Positions 42,466 through 51,561 of a DNA stretch of 64,000 nucleotides are shown here, in pieces. The notes below the pieces were generated by a model that made no database searches, was not told the origin of the DNA, and worked only from the letters and a program-made list of their open reading frames with translations. The stretch's first letter is position 1, and every line of letters starts with the position of its first letter. Source of the stretch: Arenibacter sp040216555 (lineage in GTDB: Bacteria; Bacteroidota; Bacteroidia; Flavobacteriales; Flavobacteriaceae); NCBI GenBank assembly GCA_040216555.1, contig JAVJOW010000010.1:77024-141023 (forward strand), read 5' to 3'. The position numbers and the translations under genes are program-made.

Positions 42466-44237
42466 AAAAAAAGGCATTAAGGATTGGTATTTGGGTTTTG
42501 GCGACTTTAGCTGTCATCTCATATTTTTATTGGATTCTCCCTGTGTGGGGAATGCCGTTCAATAGTCAGCGGCATGGAAATCCGCCTTTAACCCCTCCCT
42601 GGGCATTGGAATGTTGGCTTTGGGAAGATGATGTCAATACTTCAGATTATGTGGACGAATTGTTGGCAGGGTATAAGGATAATGATATTCCGGTTAGAAC
42701 CATTATTTTGGATAGTCCCTGGTCTTTGCGCTATAATGATTTTGAAATTGATACAAGTCTTTATAAAAAGCCGGACCAATGGTTTAAAAATCTTCAGGAC
42801 AATGATTATAGAGTAATACTTTGGATGACCTCCATGGTTGATAGTTATAATAAGGATACATACATTAAGGATTCCAAGGATTGGCATCGGGAAGCAATGG
42901 ATAATGGCTTCTTGGTTAAATCCAACAACCCAAATAAATGGTGGAAAGGTGAGGGTGGTTTTATAGATTATACCAATGCCAAGGCTATGGATTGGTGGCG
43001 GGGGTTACAACAGAATGTTTTTGATCTGGGTATAGATGGATGGAAGTTGGATGGCACGGCAACCCTTTTTTGGAACCAACTAGGTCCAATACCCATATTT
43101 TATAAGCGGACATCCAAAGGAATTATGACCACTAGGACCTATATGGACCATTATTACAGGGACGAATACGCACATGGGCTTACCCAAAATCCAGAGTTCG
43201 TTACACTTTCCCGATCCATAGACCGTGGCTTTCATCCTGAAGGTTTTTCGCCCATAGATGCTTCCCCTGTAAATTGGGTAGGCGATCAGGAACACAAATG
43301 GGTTACGGATGAAATGATATTGGAAGAGGGGGATGAAAAAGTGGATATTGCCCTGAAAGGTATTCAAGGTTTTGAGTCGGCTATTAAGAGTATTCTAAAA
43401 AGCGCCAAGCTGGGATATAATATTGTAGGATCTGATGTGGCTGGATTTTCCGGGAAAACGATACCTCCAAGACTGTATATGCGTTGGACGCAATTCTCTA
43501 CTTTTTGCGGTCTGTTCATGAACGGCGGCCATGGGGAAAGGCGACTTTGGAAGAGAACAGGGGAGGAGCTGGAGGTAATACGAAAGTTTTCCTGGTTGCA
43601 TACGGAATTGGTGCCCTATATGTACCACTATGTGGTAACTGCCCATAATGGAGGACGAAGGTTGCAGACCCCTCTAAAACAAGGGAAATATCACTATATG
43701 TTCGGGGATGACTTTCTGGTGGCGCCAATATATATGGATTCCAAAAAGAGGGCTATTACCTTGCCCAAGGGTCAATGGAGATATTTATTTGATGATATCG
43801 AACCCGTTGATGGAGAGGTAGATATTGTGCGGGAATTTCCAATGGACGAATTTCCCGTATATATAAAGGAAGGGGCCATTATTCCTATGGATATTAAACG
43901 CTCCTATACCGGATTGGGAAATGAAGATTCAGAGGGTTTTACTACCATCTTAGTGTATCCCAAGAATGAAAATAGTTTTGTTTATTATCACACGGATACC
44001 GAGGGGAAAACTACAATTTCTTATGAAAGTAAAGTAGGTTCCTTGAAACTTTCACTGGAAGGTACAAAATTCTCCCATATTTTAAGGATCCATTCCAATA
44101 GTAGGCCTCAATCGGTTACACTGGACGGAAAGCTATTGGAACAGGAGGGTTTTTGGAATTACAACGACCAAGACCATAAACTTTTGGTCAAGAATGGCAT
44201 TGGGTACGGGAAAGGGGTATATGAAATAAAATATTGA
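42462..44237 (+). CDS. GH31-family glycoside hydrolase, membrane-anchored
   Basis: The gene starts at TTG 42462, overlapping the TGA of the PHP gene (TTGA); this start alone gives the basic/hydrophobic anchor KKKALRIGIWVLATLAVISYF, shown here as its beginning KKKALRIGIW. The 591-residue protein has the GH31 barrel with DGWKLDGTA (Asp197, expected nucleophile) and GSDVAGFSG (Asp325, expected acid/base), plus MRWTQFSTFCGLFMNGGHG and the beta-sandwich domain after it. GH31 includes alpha-glucosidases, alpha-xylosidases and sulfoquinovosidases; substrate specificity is not clear. At 591 residues it is shorter than most because the N-terminal beta-domain is minimal. Anchored in the membrane, it would act on imported oligosaccharides. 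Confidence 0.88.
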   Translation: MKKKALRIGIWVLATLAVISYFYWILPVWGMPFNSQRHGNPPLTPPWALECWLWEDDVNTSDYVDELLAGYKDNDIPVRTIILDSPWSLRYNDFEIDTSLYKKPDQWFKNLQDNDYRVILWMTSMVDSYNKDTYIKDSKDWHREAMDNGFLVKSNNPNKWWKGEGGFIDYTNAKAMDWWRGLQQNVFDLGIDGWKLDGTATLFWNQLGPIPIFYKRTSKGIMTTRTYMDHYYRDEYAHGLTQNPEFVTLSRSIDRGFHPEGFSPIDASPVNWVGDQEHKWVTDEMILEEGDEKVDIALKGIQGFESAIKSILKSAKLGYNIVGSDVAGFSGKTIPPRLYMRWTQFSTFCGLFMNGGHGERRLWKRTGEELEVIRKFSWLHTELVPYMYHYVVTAHNGGRRLQTPLKQGKYHYMFGDDFLVAPIYMDSKKRAITLPKGQWRYLFDDIEPVDGEVDIVREFPMDEFPVYIKEGAIIPMDIKRSYTGLGNEDSEGFTTILVYPKNENSFVYYHTDTEGKTTISYESKVGSLKLSLEGTKFSHILRIHSNSRPQSVTLDGKLLEQEGFWNYNDQDHKLLVKNGIGYGKGVYEIKY

Positions 44238-44272
44238 TCCTCCCTTTCATAGATTTCATACCTGAGTAAACC

Positions 44273-45148
44273 CTATCGGTGCAGGTTCTTGGATCTAAGA
44301 TAGCTCAAAAGTTCTTCCGGTAAATCGGTTTGAATAACGTTGACGTACTTACGGGACAATAGGGCGTCAAAACCTGAATTCTTTTCTTGGGCTTCCATGC
44401 TATCATACTTGCCCAAAGCATTGATCCATACCCTGTATCCAGATTTTATGAGTCGGTGCATGGTTCCATCTCTATAATAGCTCTCATCAATATGAACAAT
44501 GGAAATATCCTCTAATTTTCTTATGCCTCTAATATCCTTTCTGGAATAAGCCCTGGGCATTATTTTAATGTCCTTGTTCAATTTTTGGTACTGTTTGGTT
44601 TCGGGAAAATCATACAGGAAAAATAATATCTGGTCTTCCATTCCGTATTTTTCTATCAAGTCGAAAGTTTGTCTTACGGCCGCCTCTCCTTCCAGCTTAA
44701 AATCCACATCCAATAGCATCTTGCCCTTGGTCAATTGTAGTACCTCTTCAAAAGTAGGAATCTGTTCATTGGTAATGTCATCTCCGAACTTCAGTTTGAA
44801 CCCTTTGAGTTCGGCAAGGGTAAAATCATCCACTTTACCTGTACCATTGGTTGTTCTGTCAATAGTTTTGTCGTGCATAATTACCAGTTCGCCATCCTTA
44901 CTTTTTCTAATATCGATTTCCACGATATCTACTCCTATACGGATGCTTTCGCTTATGGCGGCCAAGGAATTTTCAGGGTAGTTGGGATTGGTAGCTCTAT
45001 GGGCTGCAACAAGGATCTGTTCCGGATGGTTGTGGTAATCATTAAGAATACTGTCCAGTTTGGTATCTTGGGCTAAGGAGCTTAGGCTTAAGAAAAAAAG
45101 AAGGGTAAAAATGATTTTGTTCCAAGTTAGTTGAAGACTGCTGTTCAT
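44273..45148 (-). CDS. glycerophosphodiester phosphodiesterase
   Basis: The ATG at 45148 is preferred over a GTG six bases upstream. The 291-residue protein has a cleavable signal (KIIFTLLFFLSLSSLAQ). The GDPD catalytic set is present: VAAHRATNPNYPENSLAAI with the His-Arg pair and Glu, VEIDIRKSKDGELVIMHD, split here at the second His (MHDKTIDRTT), and LDVDFK. It hydrolyses glycerophosphodiesters from phospholipid head groups to glycerol-3-phosphate. It is convergent with the GH31 gene, 35 bp away. Secreted forms scavenge phosphate and carbon from lipids. Confidence 0.9.
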   Translation of the reverse strand: MNSSLQLTWNKIIFTLLFFLSLSSLAQDTKLDSILNDYHNHPEQILVAAHRATNPNYPENSLAAISESIRIGVDIVEIDIRKSKDGELVIMHDKTIDRTTNGTGKVDDFTLAELKGFKLKFGDDITNEQIPTFEEVLQLTKGKMLLDVDFKLEGEAAVRQTFDLIEKYGMEDQILFFLYDFPETKQYQKLNKDIKIMPRAYSRKDIRGIRKLEDISIVHIDESYYRDGTMHRLIKSGYRVWINALGKYDSMEAQEKNSGFDALLSRKYVNVIQTDLPEELLSYLRSKNLHR

Positions 45149-45318
45149 TATCACTTATTCATTTGGGGTTGTGTTGTAATTCCCGTAATTATTTTGGTGC
45201 AATATAATAAGACTTTTTGTTTACACGTTTAAGCAAATGTTAATATCTTATTTATAGCCACCTTTTTGTTGCATTAATCCATTGCGTATAGCGTATCCCC
45301 CAGTCTCCAAATTCATAA

Positions 45319-45366
45319 TGGCCTAGGCCACTAAAGGAAATATAGGGTTTAACGAACCGGTTAAAC
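45319..45366 (-). terminator. inverted repeats after the plug protein gene, possible terminator
   Basis: GTTTAAC (45347-45353) and GTTAAAC (45360-45366) form a 7-bp stem six bases after the plug protein stop, and TGGCCTAGGCCA (45319-45330) is a separate 12-bp palindrome. No strong T-run follows on the minus strand, so termination is possible, not certain. Confidence 0.35.
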
Positions 45367-45371
45367 AATAG

Positions 45372-46616
45372 CTAATTGGTGATGGAACGTGAATTTGCCG
45401 ACCCTACCCCAATAATGCTGTCGTAGATATCGCCAAAATTCCTGTAATAGACCAAGATGAGGTAGTTGTTTTCCGTAAAATGAAAATTTCCCGAAATGGT
45501 GTTCATGTCGATATCACCTTCCTTGTTTTTCATTACATACTTGTAGTTGTAAAATCCTTGTTTCATTTTTATAACCGCCTCCATATTGCCTGTAGCGTCA
45601 TTATAGGCCATTTTATTTTCCTCATCCAGGGCGTAATTATTGTATTTTCCAAATACATATACATCGTTCAAGCCAATCTTTTCTGTGTAGGGCAGTGTAA
45701 AATGTATATAGCTGTATTCGGCTTCCCTGGAGCTGTCATCTCCCTGCAAGGTTCTGACCACAAAATCGCCATTAATATCCGGGTAGTAGGTATAGGGCCG
45801 GTCATACCTATAATAATCCATAAATAAGTAATGGTTGTAAAGGTCTGTAAGCTCTATCCTGGAAATGGAAGAACTTGGAGCCCTAAGGTCTTTGGTGTCA
45901 AAATTAAAATATTCATTTCCGCCAAAAAAACTGGTTTCCTTATCATATTTATACACCAGTTCGTTCCCTAAAATAAATTGTGGGCTTATGTTGGTAATGG
46001 TAGTAGGCCAAAGGTGGTTTTGTATTATCGCAACTTTTACTTCCTTATTGGGGTTTACCAATTTCACTTGATTGGCGTTAATGGTAAACTGAACAACCTG
46101 TTTTTCATTTAAATATTTGAAATCCCTGGAACGTTTTACTACGCCGCCCACGGTAACCTTATCTTCATATACTATAAATCTTCTGGAAAATTGAAGCTCA
46201 TTATAACTGTTGTAAATTTCCAAAACGTAATTGCCGCTAACTTTTAATCGGGTATTGTCATTGGGTATCGTAAGCTTGTAGTTGGAATAAGATTGCAGGG
46301 TCGAGTAACTGTTTTCGTAATCTACTATCCGTTCGTTGTCCATTCCGTTTAAATATTGCGATTTTAAAAGTGAAGACGGGGTCCAGTCATAATCGCAGTG
46401 CACTAACTTGTAATAATAGTCCTGTTCGTTGGCCAAAAGGTCATCAAATTCCAAAAAAATGGGATTTCCTAGGCTTACGACCGGAAACTGGTCATCGGTG
46501 TCACCTTTAAAGACAATAGTTTTGATATTAGGAGGAGGGTTAATTTCCATTTGCACCTGGGCAAAAGCAAAATGGCAGGAAATGTACAGTATAAGCGCAA
46601 AAAAATTCAATCTCAT
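45372..46616 (-). CDS. type IX secretion system plug protein (DUF5103)
   Basis: A 414-residue exported protein with a signal (FFALILYISCHFAFAQ). It has the DUF5103 layout: PPPNIKTIVFKGDT start, DYYYKLVHCDYDWTPSSLL, SNYKLTIPNDN, YDRPYTYYPDINGDFVVRTL, FTLPYTEKIGLNDVYVFG, then the C-terminal region ending near FRNFGDIYDS-like sequence (read here as YRNFGDIYDS). In Flavobacterium johnsoniae this family is the Plug protein that closes the large SprA translocon of the type IX secretion system when not in use. It supports the presence of T9SS, in line with the type B sorting domain gene at 60575. It is expressed on its own; the next gene upstream is the divergent nqr operon. Confidence 0.9.
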   Translation of the reverse strand: MRLNFFALILYISCHFAFAQVQMEINPPPNIKTIVFKGDTDDQFPVVSLGNPIFLEFDDLLANEQDYYYKLVHCDYDWTPSSLLKSQYLNGMDNERIVDYENSYSTLQSYSNYKLTIPNDNTRLKVSGNYVLEIYNSYNELQFSRRFIVYEDKVTVGGVVKRSRDFKYLNEKQVVQFTINANQVKLVNPNKEVKVAIIQNHLWPTTITNISPQFILGNELVYKYDKETSFFGGNEYFNFDTKDLRAPSSSISRIELTDLYNHYLFMDYYRYDRPYTYYPDINGDFVVRTLQGDDSSREAEYSYIHFTLPYTEKIGLNDVYVFGKYNNYALDEENKMAYNDATGNMEAVIKMKQGFYNYKYVMKNKEGDIDMNTISGNFHFTENNYLILVYYRNFGDIYDSIIGVGSANSRSITN

Positions 46617-46724
46617 TTGGTAATATTTTCACGTAAAGGTAAGCAAAAAGCAAGCCTAAATGGATAAGCGTAGTTTAATCTCTAAATTTATAAGTAATAA
46701 TTATGAAAACTTTTTATTAAGTAT

Positions 46725-46732
46725 TAAATTTG
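46725..46732 (+). promoter_or_regulatory. candidate -7 box for the nqr operon
   Basis: TAAATTTG matches TAnnTTTG and lies 33 bases before the nqrA ATG, in a 149-bp divergent spacer. No good TTG is seen at -33. Confidence 0.4.
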
Positions 46733-46765
46733 CTCGAAATTTTGATAACCTAAGGTCTACTAAAT

Positions 46766-48118
46766 ATGTCTAAAGACATCCGAATTAAAAAAGGCTTGAA
46801 CATTAATCTTATTGGTGATGCGGAAAAGACTACTTCCAAAGCTGTTTTAAGTAATGTTTATGCGATTAATCTTCAGGATTTTCACGGAATTACACCTAAA
46901 TTATTAGTTAAGCAAGGCGCTGAAGTAAAGGCGGGTGAACCACTTTTTTATAATAAAAATGTGGAAGACATGCTTTTTGTTTCTCCGGTAAGCGGAGAAT
47001 TGATCGAGGTAGTGAGAGGTGCTAGAAGAAAAATTTTAACCTTGAAAATTTTGGCTGACAAAAGCCAAGAATTTGTGTCTCACACACCCTTATCCCCTAA
47101 AAGCGCCAAAGCTGAGGAGATTAAAGCGTTGCTATTAAAATCTGGGTGTTGGCCTTTCATTAAGCAAAGACCTTATGATATTATTGCGAACCCAAGTGTA
47201 ACCCCAAAATCCATATTCATCTCTGCTTATGTTACTAGTCCTATGGCGGCCGATTTGGATTATGCATTAAAGGGAAAAGAAAAAGAAATTCAGGCAGCAA
47301 TCACTGTTCTAGGGAAATTAACTCCCGGAAAGGTACATGTATCTGTGGGTAAAGGCGGGCAGTCTATTTTTTCCAAGATGGAAGGTGCGGAAATACATAA
47401 TGTTTCCGGTCCCCATCCAGCTGGTTTGGTAGGTACCCAGATCAATAAAATAGACCCGATCAATAAAGGAGAAGTGGTTTGGACAATTGCTCCTCAAGAC
47501 CTGGTTATTATAGGGGAGCTCTTGCTAACGGGAAGGTATAATTCAGAAAGGGTTGTGGCCCTGGTCGGTTCAAGCGTTAAGTCCCCTAAATATTACACTA
47601 CTAAAATAGGTTCTGAAATAGCTACCTTTTTGTATGCCAGTGGGGTGAATACAGAAAATTTTAGGGTGATCAATGGGGATGTACTTACAGGGTCCAAATC
47701 AAAACCGGACGGATATTTGGGATATTATAACAATACCGTAAGTGTTATTCCTGAAGGTGATGATTATGAATTTTTTGGATGGAACAAGCCGGTTTTCAAT
47801 AAAATATCTTCCACTAGGGCCTTGACCTTCTCATGGTTGCAGCCCAATAAGAAATACGATTTGGATACCAATACCAATGGCGAGCACAGGGCATTTGTGG
47901 TTACGGGTTTGTATGAAGAGGTTTTTCCAATGGACATCTACCCTTTACAGCTTCTAAAAGCATGTATGGTGAAGGACTTGGATGAAATGGAGCAGTTGGG
48001 CCTTTACGAAGTTGCTCCCGAAGATTTTTCACTTACAGAATTTATTTGCATCTCTAAACAACCCCATCAACAGATCATCAGGGAAGGGTTGGATTTATTA
48101 TATAAAGAAATAGGATAA
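46766..48118 (+). CDS. nqrA: Na+-translocating NADH:quinone reductase subunit A
   Basis: 450 residues, the typical NqrA length. The start SKDIRIKKGLNINLIGDAEK and the segments GVNTENFRVINGDVLTG and LTFSWLQPNKKYDLDTNTNG are family hallmarks. NqrA is the cytoplasmic, membrane-bound subunit of the six-subunit Na+-NQR complex, which moves electrons from NADH to quinone while pumping sodium out, the main primary sodium pump of many marine bacteria. First gene of the nqrABCDEF operon; only 4 bp separate it from nqrB. Divergent from the T9SS plug gene. Confidence 0.96.
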   Translation: MSKDIRIKKGLNINLIGDAEKTTSKAVLSNVYAINLQDFHGITPKLLVKQGAEVKAGEPLFYNKNVEDMLFVSPVSGELIEVVRGARRKILTLKILADKSQEFVSHTPLSPKSAKAEEIKALLLKSGCWPFIKQRPYDIIANPSVTPKSIFISAYVTSPMAADLDYALKGKEKEIQAAITVLGKLTPGKVHVSVGKGGQSIFSKMEGAEIHNVSGPHPAGLVGTQINKIDPINKGEVVWTIAPQDLVIIGELLLTGRYNSERVVALVGSSVKSPKYYTTKIGSEIATFLYASGVNTENFRVINGDVLTGSKSKPDGYLGYYNNTVSVIPEGDDYEFFGWNKPVFNKISSTRALTFSWLQPNKKYDLDTNTNGEHRAFVVTGLYEEVFPMDIYPLQLLKACMVKDLDEMEQLGLYEVAPEDFSLTEFICISKQPHQQIIREGLDLLYKEIG

Positions 48119-48122
48119 AAAG

Positions 48123-49391
48123 ATGAGCTTAAAAAATAATTTACATAACCTAAAGGAGAAGTACAAAGGCAAGAAAATGGCTCCTGCATTCAATGCAATC
48201 CATACTTTTTTGTATGCTCCCAACGAAACAACACATTCTGGTTCCCATGTACGTGCAGTGGATGATTTAAAGCGTACGATGAACACGGTAATCATGGCCT
48301 TGGTCCCCGTACTTATTTTTGGTATTTTCAATGCTGGTTATCAACACTATGCTGCTGTTGATGCAGCCAACGGTGTTATTAGGCAAGCTTCCCTTTTTGG
48401 GAACTTCCTAACTTGGGAGAATTTCATTATGGGAGCATGGACTGTGTTGCCTTTGGTAATCGTATCATATGCGGTCGGACTTGCAGTTGAATTCTTGTTT
48501 GCGGTAATTAAGGGACATGAGGTAGAAGAAGGATATTTGGTGACGGGGATGTTGGTTCCTTTGATAGTACCGATTGATACTCCCTTATGGATGTTGGCCG
48601 TAGCCGTTGTCTTTGGAGTTGTTATCGGGAAGGAAGTATTTGGTGGTACCGGTATGAACATTTTGAACCCTGCACTTACTATTAGGGCATTTTTATTCTT
48701 TGCCTATCCTACCTGGATGAGTGGGGATAAAGTTTGGGTGCATCAGGCCGTTGACTTGGCCGGTGGTCCGGACGCCATTTCCGGAGAAACCATTTTAGGT
48801 TATTTGGCCCAAGGTCGTGCTGCGGAAATGAGCTATTCCGTTTCAGATATGTTTTTTGGGTTCATTCCAGGTTCGGTCGGTGAAACATCCACCTTGCTAA
48901 TATTGTTGGGAGGTCTTTTCTTGATCTTTAGTAAGATCGCCAGCTGGAGAATCATGGTGAGTGCCGTAATAGGTGCCTTGGTCATGGGGCTTCTCTTCAA
49001 TGGTGTGGTCGATGCGGGCTGGATAACCGAGACAAGCAAGTTTTATGGATTAATGAGTTTTGCCTTCTGGCAACACTTAATCGTAGGTGGTTTGGCCTTT
49101 GGTATTGTGTACATGGCAACCGATCCGGTTACCGGTGCCCAGACCAATAAGGGCAAATGGTATTATGGATTCTTTATAGGATTTATTTCAGTATTGATAA
49201 GGGTTTTCAACCCTGCTTATCCAGAAGGCGTATTCTTGGCTATTTTGTTGATGAACGTTTTTGCTCCAACAATTGATCACTATGTGGTTAGGGGGAATAT
49301 TAATAAAAGATTGAAGCGTGCCAAGAACGCTACTATTTTACCTAGGGACGGTGAAGGAAAAGCACAGGAATTAAAAGCAGAAACAGTATAA
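48123..49391 (+). CDS. nqrB: Na+-translocating NADH:quinone reductase subunit B
   Basis: 422 residues with about ten membrane helices. The NqrB/RnfD features GTGMNILNPALTIRAFLFFAYP (here read from GTGMNILNPAL) and GSVGETSTLL are present. NqrB carries a covalent FMN on a threonine within an (S/T)GAT motif. The matching position reads DAISGETILG (217-226), with Thr223 the likely site but Glu in place of the usual alanine. It binds riboflavin and quinone and forms part of the sodium path. Two bases separate it from nqrC. ApbE, which attaches the FMN, is encoded about 4 kb downstream. Confidence 0.95.
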   Translation: MSLKNNLHNLKEKYKGKKMAPAFNAIHTFLYAPNETTHSGSHVRAVDDLKRTMNTVIMALVPVLIFGIFNAGYQHYAAVDAANGVIRQASLFGNFLTWENFIMGAWTVLPLVIVSYAVGLAVEFLFAVIKGHEVEEGYLVTGMLVPLIVPIDTPLWMLAVAVVFGVVIGKEVFGGTGMNILNPALTIRAFLFFAYPTWMSGDKVWVHQAVDLAGGPDAISGETILGYLAQGRAAEMSYSVSDMFFGFIPGSVGETSTLLILLGGLFLIFSKIASWRIMVSAVIGALVMGLLFNGVVDAGWITETSKFYGLMSFAFWQHLIVGGLAFGIVYMATDPVTGAQTNKGKWYYGFFIGFISVLIRVFNPAYPEGVFLAILLMNVFAPTIDHYVVRGNINKRLKRAKNATILPRDGEGKAQELKAETV

Positions 49392-49393
49392 TC

Positions 49394-50146
49394 ATGGCAG
49401 TTAATACAGATAAAAATAGTTACACCGTTATTTTTGCCGCCGTTATGGTGGTCATAGTAGGGTCTCTTTTGGCATTTTTTGCGTCTTCACTCAGTGAAAA
49501 GATCCAGGAGAACGAAAGACTGGAAAAACAACAGAATATCCTTTATGCCATGGGCGTAAACGAAAATGTGGATGAGGGAAGTGTAAATTTTGTTTCCACC
49601 GATAAGGTTGCAGGTGAATTTGAAAAATATATCACGGAGCAATTGGTAATTGAGGGGGATAAGATTACCAAGGACGACAATGCCTACCTGATAGACCTTA
49701 AAAAACAGGAAACTGAGGCCAAAGCTGGTAAAACAAGGAAATTACCATTGTTCATTGGTGAAAAGGACGGCTCAAAGTATTATATCATTCCTATGAGGGG
49801 CAAAGGTCTTTGGGATGCTATATGGGGATTTGTAGCCTTGGATAATAATTTGGTAGTAAAAGGCGTGTACTTCGACCATAAAGGGGAGACCCCAGGTTTA
49901 GGGGCCAATATTAAGCAACGTTACTTTATGGACGACTTTACCGGAGAATCCATTTTAAACGGTACGGAATATGCCGGTATAGCCGTTGCCAAGGGAAATA
50001 ACGATCCTACCAACGAAATTAAAGATGATAATGAGGTGGATGCATTGGCGGGAGCAACCATTACCGGTAACGGTCTGTCTGCAATGATCAAAGAAAGCGT
50101 AAACCTATATAAGTCCTACTTGGAATCAATACGAGCTAAAAATTAA
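49394..50146 (+). CDS. nqrC: Na+-translocating NADH:quinone reductase subunit C
   Basis: 250 residues with one N-terminal membrane helix (about 10-32) and an FMN-binding domain outside the membrane. The flavin attachment motif is DALAGATITGNG; Thr222 is the expected site for covalent FMN, with alanine in place of the usual serine one position before glycine. Other hallmarks are PMRGKGLWDAIWGFVAL and GETPGLGANIKQRYFMDDF. NqrC passes electrons to NqrB in the sodium-pumping complex. It lies 3 bp before nqrD. Confidence 0.95.
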   Translation: MAVNTDKNSYTVIFAAVMVVIVGSLLAFFASSLSEKIQENERLEKQQNILYAMGVNENVDEGSVNFVSTDKVAGEFEKYITEQLVIEGDKITKDDNAYLIDLKKQETEAKAGKTRKLPLFIGEKDGSKYYIIPMRGKGLWDAIWGFVALDNNLVVKGVYFDHKGETPGLGANIKQRYFMDDFTGESILNGTEYAGIAVAKGNNDPTNEIKDDNEVDALAGATITGNGLSAMIKESVNLYKSYLESIRAKN

Positions 50147-50149
50147 AAC

Positions 50150-50797
50150 ATGGCACTACTTTCAAAAAAAGATACGAGTCTAATATTAGACCCTTTGGCA
50201 GATAACAACCCTATTACCATTCAGGTATTGGGAATTTGTTCAGCATTGGCAATTACAGCAGAACTAAAGGCATCCATAGTAATGGCCCTATCGGTGATGT
50301 TCGTATTGGGTATGGGAAATGTTGTTATTTCCTTAATGCGGAACATTATACCTTCCAAGATTAGAATTATTGTACAATTGGTGGTTGTAGCCGCCTTGGT
50401 TATTATGGTGGATCAGGTGCTTAAGGCCTTTGCATATGAATTGAGCAAAACGCTTTCTGTGTTCGTTGGCCTTATTATAACCAACTGTATCATTATGGGA
50501 CGTTTTGAGGCTTTTGCTTTGGCAAACGGACCATGGAGGTCTTTCCTAGATGGTATCGGGAACTCGGCCGGATATGGTTTAATATTGATCATAATTGGAT
50601 TTTTTAGGGAGCTATTGGGTTCAGGTACATTGCTCGGGTTTAAGGTCTTGGGCGATCCTATAGAGAAAACGGGTCTTTATGCCATAGGTTATGAGAATAA
50701 CGGATTTATGTTGTTGTCCCCCATGGCCTTGATCGTTGTTGGTCTCATTATCTGGGTACAACGTTCTCGAAACAAAGCTTTAATAGAAGAAAACTAG
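50150..50797 (+). CDS. nqrD: Na+-translocating NADH:quinone reductase subunit D
   Basis: 215 residues, six membrane helices. The NqrD/RnfE features PITIQVLGICSALAIT and LIITNCIIMGRFEAFALAN are present. Cys30 and Cys113 are the pair that, with two cysteines of NqrE, holds the iron centre in the membrane core of the complex. It is followed 24 bp later by nqrE. Confidence 0.96.
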   Translation: MALLSKKDTSLILDPLADNNPITIQVLGICSALAITAELKASIVMALSVMFVLGMGNVVISLMRNIIPSKIRIIVQLVVVAALVIMVDQVLKAFAYELSKTLSVFVGLIITNCIIMGRFEAFALANGPWRSFLDGIGNSAGYGLILIIIGFFRELLGSGTLLGFKVLGDPIEKTGLYAIGYENNGFMLLSPMALIVVGLIIWVQRSRNKALIEEN

Positions 50798-50821
50798 TAG
50801 TCATCATAAGAATAGAATGTT

Positions 50822-51559
50822 ATGTTAGAACATGTAGAATTATTTTTTAAATCCATATTTATAGATAATATGGTATTTGCCACGTTCTTAGGAATGTGTT
50901 CTTATCTTGCCGTTTCTAAAAAAGTGACTACTGCAGTTGGTCTTGGAGCAGCTGTGATCTTTGTATTGGCAGTAACGGTGCCCCTAAACTGGTTATTGGA
51001 TCAGTATCTTTTAAGGGATGGGGCCTTAGCTTGGTTAGGACCTGAGTATGCGGATTATAACCTAAGCTTTTTATCTTTTATCCTCTTTATTGCAACCATA
51101 GCCACTATGGTTCAATTGGTAGAGATTGTTGTGGAAAAATTTTCTCCAGCGCTCTATAACTCCTTGGGTATATTTTTACCACTTATTGCGGTAAACTGTG
51201 CAATCTTGGGAGGTTCGTTATTTATGCAGTCTAGGGACATCCAAACTCTTGGATTGGCCTTTAATTATGGACTTAGTTCCGGAATAGGTTGGTTCTTGGC
51301 TATCTTGGCCATTGCAGCCATACGTGAGAAAATTAGATACTCCAATGTTCCACCACCACTTAGAGGTCTAGGAATAACCTTTATAATCACTGGACTTATG
51401 GCTATTGGTTTTATGAGTTTTGGCGGTATGTTAACTGGCGGTGATGAGGCTCCCAAGGAAGTGGAGCAAAATACTGCACAACAGTTAGAGGAAGATAAAA
51501 TAATTAAGGAGACCAAAGAAAATACGGTTTCTTATAACAACGCTATAATAAACGAGTAA
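50822..51559 (+). CDS. nqrE: Na+-translocating NADH:quinone reductase subunit E
   Basis: 245 residues with six membrane helices; the core matches NqrE/RnfA (FATFLGMCSYLAVSKK with Cys26, FLPLIAVNCAILGGSLF with Cys126). These cysteines pair with those of NqrD around the membrane iron centre. The C-terminus carries an extra about 40 residues, charged and low in complexity (EAPKEVEQNTAQQLEEDK and beyond), longer than the about 200 residues of gamma-proteobacterial NqrE. Two bases separate it from nqrF. Confidence 0.95.
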   Translation: MLEHVELFFKSIFIDNMVFATFLGMCSYLAVSKKVTTAVGLGAAVIFVLAVTVPLNWLLDQYLLRDGALAWLGPEYADYNLSFLSFILFIATIATMVQLVEIVVEKFSPALYNSLGIFLPLIAVNCAILGGSLFMQSRDIQTLGLAFNYGLSSGIGWFLAILAIAAIREKIRYSNVPPPLRGLGITFIITGLMAIGFMSFGGMLTGGDEAPKEVEQNTAQQLEEDKIIKETKENTVSYNNAIINE

Positions 51560-51561
51560 AA

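Noticed and set aside
44568..44981. Plus-strand frame of 137 codons opposite the GDPD gene
   Set aside because: Antisense shadow of a well-supported enzyme; serine-rich composition is typical of such shadows.
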